From assembly GCA_963971405.1 (NCBI GenBank), contig OZ020489.1:31212290-31276289 (forward strand): a stretch of 64,000 nt of DNA, read 5' to 3'. Within the stretch, counting starts at the first letter, position 1; every line of letters begins with the position of its first letter. Of this stretch, positions 61,201 to 64,000 are shown in pieces. The position numbers and the translations under genes were made by a program. The notes beneath the pieces were generated by a model. It made no database searches, was not told where the DNA came from, and saw only the letters and a list, made by a program, of their open reading frames with translations. Source of the DNA: Psococerastis gibbosa. Lineage: Eukaryota > Arthropoda > Insecta > Psocodea > Psocidae.

Positions 61201-64000
61201 AAGTAACTTAAGCAGTACTTCTGTTGAGTTACGATACGTCATCGATCGCATGTTGGGTAGAGACTCGCATAGGTGCATGTACGCTACCACCATGCCACCG
61301 AAGCCGGTATATTATCAAGCCTTTTAATAAGATACTGTTGTATTTCTACCTTGAGTTCTGCATAGGAGATATGGGACATTCGAGCGGGTCAAAAATATTT
61401 GTTTATTTTTGGAGATGTGGCGAGTGGACCCAGAAATTAAAAAATACATTTTTGGCAGAATGCAAATGTCCCATCTCTCCGATATAGAACTCTATTTGTA
61501 CCAGCGTATGTTCAAATTAACATAATTACTAGAACGGACTTCGATGGCAAAGTGGTAGCTTGTACTTGTATACTTTTGCGAGTCTCTATCTAAATATCAT
61601 GCGATCTGTGACCTGTCAACTCAACACAGGTATTACCTACAGAGGTTATTCGGATACATTCATTGAATTGTTTGTAGGCCTATGCGAATCTTTCATAAGG
61701 AAAAAAATGGATTCTGGGAGCCTCATAAGTTGCCGTATAATCTGGTTTACTGGCTAGAGTGAAATATTCAAACAAAAAAGTAATGACCCACAAAATAAAC
61801 CTGTTTTACGACTTCAAAATTTTATTTTTATTTTATTATATTATATCATTCCAATACATATGTGGTAATTTCCATGGCTGACATGACAGCCCACGTCTAC
61901 AGTGTTTTTCAATATGTTATAATCAGGCTACGTACCAACATGTTTCGGCCTTGCTTCACCTTCTGACAACGAAGTTGGGACGGAGCTACCAGGCTGAACT
62001 ACATAGAATCCCTGAAAGGAAAAGCAATATATTTAATCATTAAGTCAGTCAATAAAACTTTAACGGGTTCAGAATTAAAAGCGTCTATTTAAAACTCCTC
62101 AACGAGTAAATTAATACGCGTAGGCCTCGCACGAGTACAAGCATGCTACCAAACAATCTCAAATTCAAGCTGTTTTCAACTGGAACCAACCGCTATGACC
62201 AGTCGTCCCAGTTGTTTTAGACTTCGTAAAAAAATTACCAAACCTAAAATAACAAATTATTTTTCTAGGGGGCGATCAGCACCGATTTAGGGAGGTTTAA
62301 TATGCCTATTGAGACAGCAATCATTGTTGGACTACCTACCTGAAATTTTTCTTATAACTTTTCATTTTATGACCCCCAGAGTCTAAAGCCACACCCATTT
62401 CAAAATGTATCTACTGTGTATCACTTTTAGGAAACTTTTGCTGAATCCTAAATGCTGTCATTTTCAATAGTTACAAAACGGGATGATAGACACTAATTAA
62501 CACGGGCTAACATTTTAGCAGTTGTGTTGAAAGTCGAGTGATTAAACTACATAAAGAATATATGGAAGTTTTATTTTCATTAGTTGTACGCTGAGTTATT
62601 TTCGAACATAGTATATCATCACAGATCAATCTAACACATTTTCAATAATTAGTTGTAAAAATAAATTAGGTTATGTTTTTCTACTAGTATTTCGTTTTTA
62701 ATCAAAACTCAGTTAGTCCTTACCTGGTCACTCCTTTCAGGCTCAATATAACAATCGTGCTCGTGCCCCCAAATGATGAAATCTAGAAAACCCGGTAGAT
62801 ATGATTCGGATATAAATTTCTTTGGCCCGCGATCGGCGCGGTTCTGGTGGAGGACGAAAACGTTAAACCAATCATTGGGAGTCTCCGAAGGCCGTACTAG
62901 CATCACCTGATTAAGGAAAGAAATGTGTGTCAAACGCAAACATGGCTCCACGGCGGCATCGCGCCATATTATCCACGAAATTAAATTCTCATTGTTCTGT
63001 CGTTTTTTTTTTTAAATTCAAAATTGACGATTCTAATCTGTAATTTAGCTCATTATTGTATTTTTTATATTCAAAAAATGGTAAATAAGCAGGCAGCACT
63101 GTCAGTAATTTTTTTTAAAAAAGTCGAAACATTGCTTGCTTTTTAACTGCCAATTGTCCTGGTCCTTCTCATTAACATACTGTACCCTTTTGATTTTCTT
63201 TGATTGAGTAATAATTTTTTGTCTAGGGTAGCAAATAGACAATGCATTCATACTTTACTATGGCAATTACAGTAGGTCCGCATGATACCTATCGACATTC
63301 GTTGGAAATTTAATCGTGCAGTTCCAATGTAAAGCCAAGTAACATATCCGCAGAACATCGGAACTTACATTTTTTTCAATAAAGAGTCTGGAAAGTCGCT
63401 CATCTTTGATATGGCTCAGACCATAAAGAGCTAGCAAAGCTTTTCCTTTTTTCAGTAATATCGGCCGTATATGAATTTTGTTTAAGTCAGTCCATTTCCC
63501 GAAATAGTTGAGGACCCCAGCGGACGCTAAGGTATCCATACTGCTATGCTGACCTAAAATTAAAAACAATTTGGGTGGTTCTTATATTATTGTTGCATTA
63601 CAAAAATTAATTAAGCTGCCTAAATACATTAACTTAGTCTGAATTTCATAGCCTAAACCATCCGGGGGTCTCTTATATTAACCCCTAGTAAACCTAGAAA
63701 ACATTCTAACATATTTAAAATGAAACTTAATAACATAAACTTATCAGAAGAGAATAGTACTCGGTTTTTGACACCAAGCTGACAATGCCACATGATATCG
63801 ATGGAAGAGACAAGGCATATATCAATTAATCTGTTTAGAGCTCTGCCTGCCTTAGCACACAGACGTATAGTTAATGCACCCACACACAAATCAGAACTAA
63901 CTATCAATAAACATTGCGACACTGTTTAATTTTTACCTAATCACTCAAAACTGAAAGTAACGTAAGTTGTAAGTTACGTACTTACCGCAGTCCAGCTGTA
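55016..64000 (-). CDS. MRE11: MRE11 double-strand break repair nuclease, C-terminal 541 residues (partial gene)
   Basis: MRE11 is the Mn-dependent nuclease of the MRE11-RAD50-NBS1 complex, which senses and resects DNA double-strand breaks in the nucleus. Eleven minus-strand exons join in consistent phases: edge-63986, 63553-63369, 62906-62724, 62011-61936, 61043-60840, 59682-59555, 58747-58552, 58358-58157, 57366-57293, 56009-55881, 55251-55016. Diagnostic sequences in order are LNYFGKWTDLNK and LALYGLSHIKDERL, FNVFVLHQNR and IIWGHEHD (phosphoesterase motifs IV and V), QPGSSVPTSLSEGEA, LVRLRCEY (start of the capping/DNA-binding domain), RVANPD, and a Gly-Arg-rich tail. All introns visible are GT-AG. 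The N-terminal part with motifs I-III, including the GNHD box, lies beyond the window. All visible frames are intact, so the gene looks functional. Confidence 0.97.
55535..55795. mobile_element. Palindromic element in an MRE11 intron
   Basis: GTGAGGAGCTTGGTTACAAA with CGTGGCCAACTCC at 55540-55572 is inverted at 55757-55793 (GGAGTTGGCCATGTTTGTAA). Arms of about 35 bp, spacer about 185 bp. No clear target duplication. Unclassified MITE. Confidence 0.65.
55881..56009 (-). CDS. MRE11: MRE11 exon, acidic segment with a PIP-box-like motif
   Basis: 129 bases, phase 1 to 1. Encodes DDDLLDDAPLAPAPSSQRKS and QQSTITSLFGGRAKPKFK. QSTITSLF resembles the PCNA-interacting pattern Q-x-x-hydrophobic-x-x-aromatic-aromatic, except Leu occupies the first aromatic position. 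Donor GTTTGT is weaker than usual. Confidence 0.85.
56070..57020. mobile_element. SINE-B cluster in an MRE11 intron, including a head-to-head tail palindrome
   Basis: 56575-56665 is a tRNA-like head in minus orientation (GGGATTCGAACCCACGATC, CTGGACCCCAAGCC). A tail fragment (ACCGAAATTAGAGGATATGG) lies at 56074. 56800-56897 (minus) and 56912-57019 (plus) are two SINE-B tails facing each other across AATCCCGCCAAGCCCAG, a pseudo-palindrome of more than 200 bp. The repeated insertions suggest a hotspot or an inverted dimer. Confidence 0.7.
57034..57150 (-). mobile_element. SINE-A copy, internally deleted
   Basis: Tail and parts of the body (AGCCAACATAGCGGAGTTA, CAACTAGGAAGACTCGG, GGCCAGAAAATGTAGCATG) without the tRNA-like head. 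In an MRE11 intron. Confidence 0.75.
57151..58110. other. MRE11 introns, no further feature
   Basis: Apart from the small exon at 57293-57366 this holds only AT-rich sequence, with a (TA)-rich self-complementary tract at 57700-57735. Chance frames are unrecognised. Confidence 0.5.
57293..57366 (-). CDS. MRE11: MRE11 small exon, Arg/Asp-rich linker
   Basis: 74 bases, phase 2 to 1. Encodes FEARFPGRQVSGRDSPDEVQ, then LRDS. No strong family conservation, but phases and splice sites (TTTTTTTAG, CAG/GTATCT) fit both neighbours exactly. Confidence 0.8.
58157..58358 (-). CDS. MRE11: MRE11 exon, helical region after the capping domain
   Basis: 202 bases, phase 1 to 2. Encodes MASAVDNFLNKDAGNAIKEI, then IKEELERIRNERETNVEAQE. 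Corresponds to MGEAVQEFVDKEEKDAI and the charged helices that follow, the area that contacts RAD50 in the family. The donor is GTACGT after CAGTT. Confidence 0.92.
58552..58747 (-). CDS. MRE11: MRE11 exon, capping domain
   Basis: 196 bases, phase 0 to 1. Encodes VIRVKKVSEPGTRRREHVRD, then EAIVEEYFRTNTDKQLLVLS. Matches the II-F-R-RE and VEDLVKQYF segments; weaker conservation than the flanking exons, as usual for this part of the protein. Confidence 0.92.
58748..59554. other. MRE11 intron
   Basis: No mobile element recognised; overlapping minus frames at 58744-59108 are continuations of intronic sequence. About 800 bp. Confidence 0.5.
59555..59682 (-). CDS. MRE11: MRE11 exon, LVRLR segment
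   Basis: 128 bases, phase 1 to 0. Encodes HPKQPTLPLVRLRCEYND, then FNLVRFGQSFYKRVANPDTE. Matches the P-LVRLRVDYSG and LRFSQKFV-RVANP blocks that open the DNA-binding capping domain. Confidence 0.96.
59800..60110. repeat. Dispersed repeat shared with 9490-9800
   Basis: Contains ATCAATATGGCTGCTAGTG, TAGCCTGCACAAGCTAAG and TATCCGTTCTGCTATGCTG in the same order as the copy inside the hAT element at 9116. In an MRE11 intron. Confidence 0.6.
60433..60593. mobile_element. MITE family P, simple copy
   Basis: A 160-bp palindrome: ATTATAATAACGGTATTTAT at the left and AAATAAATACAGGTATTATA at the right, with GGTATTAAAAATGTAAACA mirrored within. The simplest P copy and a useful reference for the nested ones. 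Confidence 0.78.
60596..60722. mobile_element. H2-core palindrome with a fourth arm type
   Basis: Core GACGTGGTAGCAGACATT and TGTCTGCTACCTGTC at the apex, with arms ACTGACCTCGATAGTGATAG and its complement. The ends TTCCACTGACC and GGTCGGTGGA are reduced compared with other H2 copies. Lies 3 bp from the family P copy at 60433-60593. Confidence 0.7.
60840..61043 (-). CDS. MRE11: MRE11 exon, linker to capping domain
   Basis: 204 bases, phase 1 to 1. Encodes ILEIGVGKTFRFVDLKLQTT, then FVWANIRLMD and EEIRAACYARVEEMIKEAEK. Corresponds to the L-PL-TVRPF and KIEEML-A segments of animal MRE11. Confidence 0.94.
61215..61640. mobile_element. Palindromic element in an MRE11 intron, hosting a nested MITE
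   Basis: GTTGAGTTACGATACGTC, ATCGCATG, TAGAGACTCGCA and GCTACCAC on the left are mirrored on the right as GTGGTAGC, TGCGAGTCTCTA, CATGCGAT and GTCAACTCAAC. Arms of about 100 bp with small mismatches. The centre is occupied by the family M element at 61365-61480. Confidence 0.65.
61365..61480. mobile_element. MITE family M, cleanest copy
   Basis: Ends GGAGATATGGGACATTCG and ATGTCCCATCTCTCC, 116 bp. Interior AGATGTGGCGAGTGGACCC is shared with 2392-2572 and 3640-3710. Nested in the palindrome at 61215-61640. Confidence 0.65.
61936..62011 (-). CDS. MRE11: MRE11 short exon, QPGSSV segment
   Basis: 76 bases, phase 0 to 1, between TTTCAG and GTACGT. Encodes GFYVVQPGSSVPTSLSEGEA followed by RPKHV. 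QPGSSV-TSL-EGEA-KHVG is a signature of eukaryotic MRE11 just after the nuclease domain. Confidence 0.96.
62012..62723. other. MRE11 intron
   Basis: AT-rich, with no mobile element or other gene recognised. Confidence 0.5.
62724..62906 (-). CDS. MRE11: MRE11 exon with nuclease motifs IV and V
   Basis: 61 codons, phase 0 to 0. Contains NDWFNVFVLHQNRADRGP and LDFIIWGHEHDCYIEPE. The His of HQNR and both His of GHEH are metal/phosphate ligands in MRE11 phosphoesterases and are all present. This exon alone identifies the gene. Confidence 0.97.
62907..63368. other. MRE11 intron
   Basis: AT-rich with T-run and A-run stretches. No feature recognised. Confidence 0.5.
63369..63553 (-). CDS. MRE11: MRE11 exon, end of phosphoesterase core
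   Basis: Acceptor ATTTTAG and donor GTAAGT. Encodes QHSSMDTLASAGVLNYFGKW, then IRPILLKKGKALLALYGLSH and IKDERLSRLFIEKN. This is the MRE11 segment after the GNHDDP box that ends in the conserved LALYGL-ipDERL block. Ends in phase 0. Other AGs within 11 bases allow an alternative start at 63548 or 63542. Confidence 0.93.
63554..63985. other. MRE11 intron
   Basis: A chance minus frame at 63653-63922 contains no MRE11-like sequence and lies between a donor and an acceptor, so it is intronic. Confidence 0.55.
63986..64000 (-). CDS. MRE11: MRE11 exon at the window edge (last 15 bases)
   Basis: TACAGCTGGACTGCG precedes a consensus donor GTAAGT. In the phase required by the first AG of the next exon it reads QLDC-G, giving CGQHSSMDTL, which fits the family's GQLSSMD-like segment. 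If instead the AG 8 bases further is used, it reads TAGLR-SMDTL. The GNHDDP box should lie just outside the window. Only 15 bases are visible. Confidence 0.6.

Noticed and set aside
63653-63922. 89-codon minus frame inside the MRE11 locus as a coding exon
   Set aside because: It lies between a donor and an acceptor of the gene, has no MRE11-like residues, and is not needed for phase continuity.

Overview
This is a eukaryotic nuclear window, most likely from an invertebrate animal. It is AT-rich, its genes are split by GT-AG introns, and most of it is short transposable-element debris: tRNA-derived SINEs, 5'-truncated LINEs, many palindromic non-autonomous DNA transposons and two satellite arrays. 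No bacterial features, rRNA genes or CRISPR arrays were seen. The species cannot be named from the sequence.

The one securely identified gene is the 3' two-thirds of MRE11, the nuclease of the MRE11-RAD50-NBS1 double-strand-break repair complex. It runs on the minus strand from the right edge to a stop codon at 55016. Eleven exons (the outermost cut by the window edge) join with consistent phases and encode about 541 residues: the last phosphoesterase motifs, the capping/DNA-binding domain, a coiled-coil-like stretch and a Gly-Arg-rich tail. Its introns hold further SINEs and MITEs.

A second probable gene lies on the plus strand at 43357-49103. Four exons can be proposed. They encode an unrecognised, very Pro-rich protein with a basic/acidic nuclear-localisation-like segment, Leu-Pro-Pro-Pro-Gln repeats built on a 15-bp minisatellite, and an acidic Ser-rich and Arg-rich C-terminal region. 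Exons 2-4 agree in phase. Exon 1 joins only if a run of 11 C in exon 2 is really 10, so it is provisional.

Layout: 1-12 kb is MITEs, SINE-A copies, a 974-bp hAT element with a perfect 8-bp target duplication, and two inverted copies of an unrecognised short exon (4.3 and 10.8 kb). 11-24 kb holds remnants of at least six LINEs. 24-29 kb is nested MITEs. 29-36 kb holds a 124-bp satellite in two arrays and an odd cluster of a GCTCCTATG motif. 36-43 kb has more MITEs, including a 1.45-kb foldback inserted in a SINE, and a hAT transposase remnant. 43-49 kb is the Pro-rich gene. 49.5-50.6 kb is a 94-bp satellite with higher-order structure. 51-55 kb is largely featureless. 55-64 kb is MRE11.

The most unusual pattern is a set of MITEs with 3-bp, mostly TWA, target duplications. 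They keep the same terminal bases and the same hairpin core while the arms between differ completely from copy to copy.
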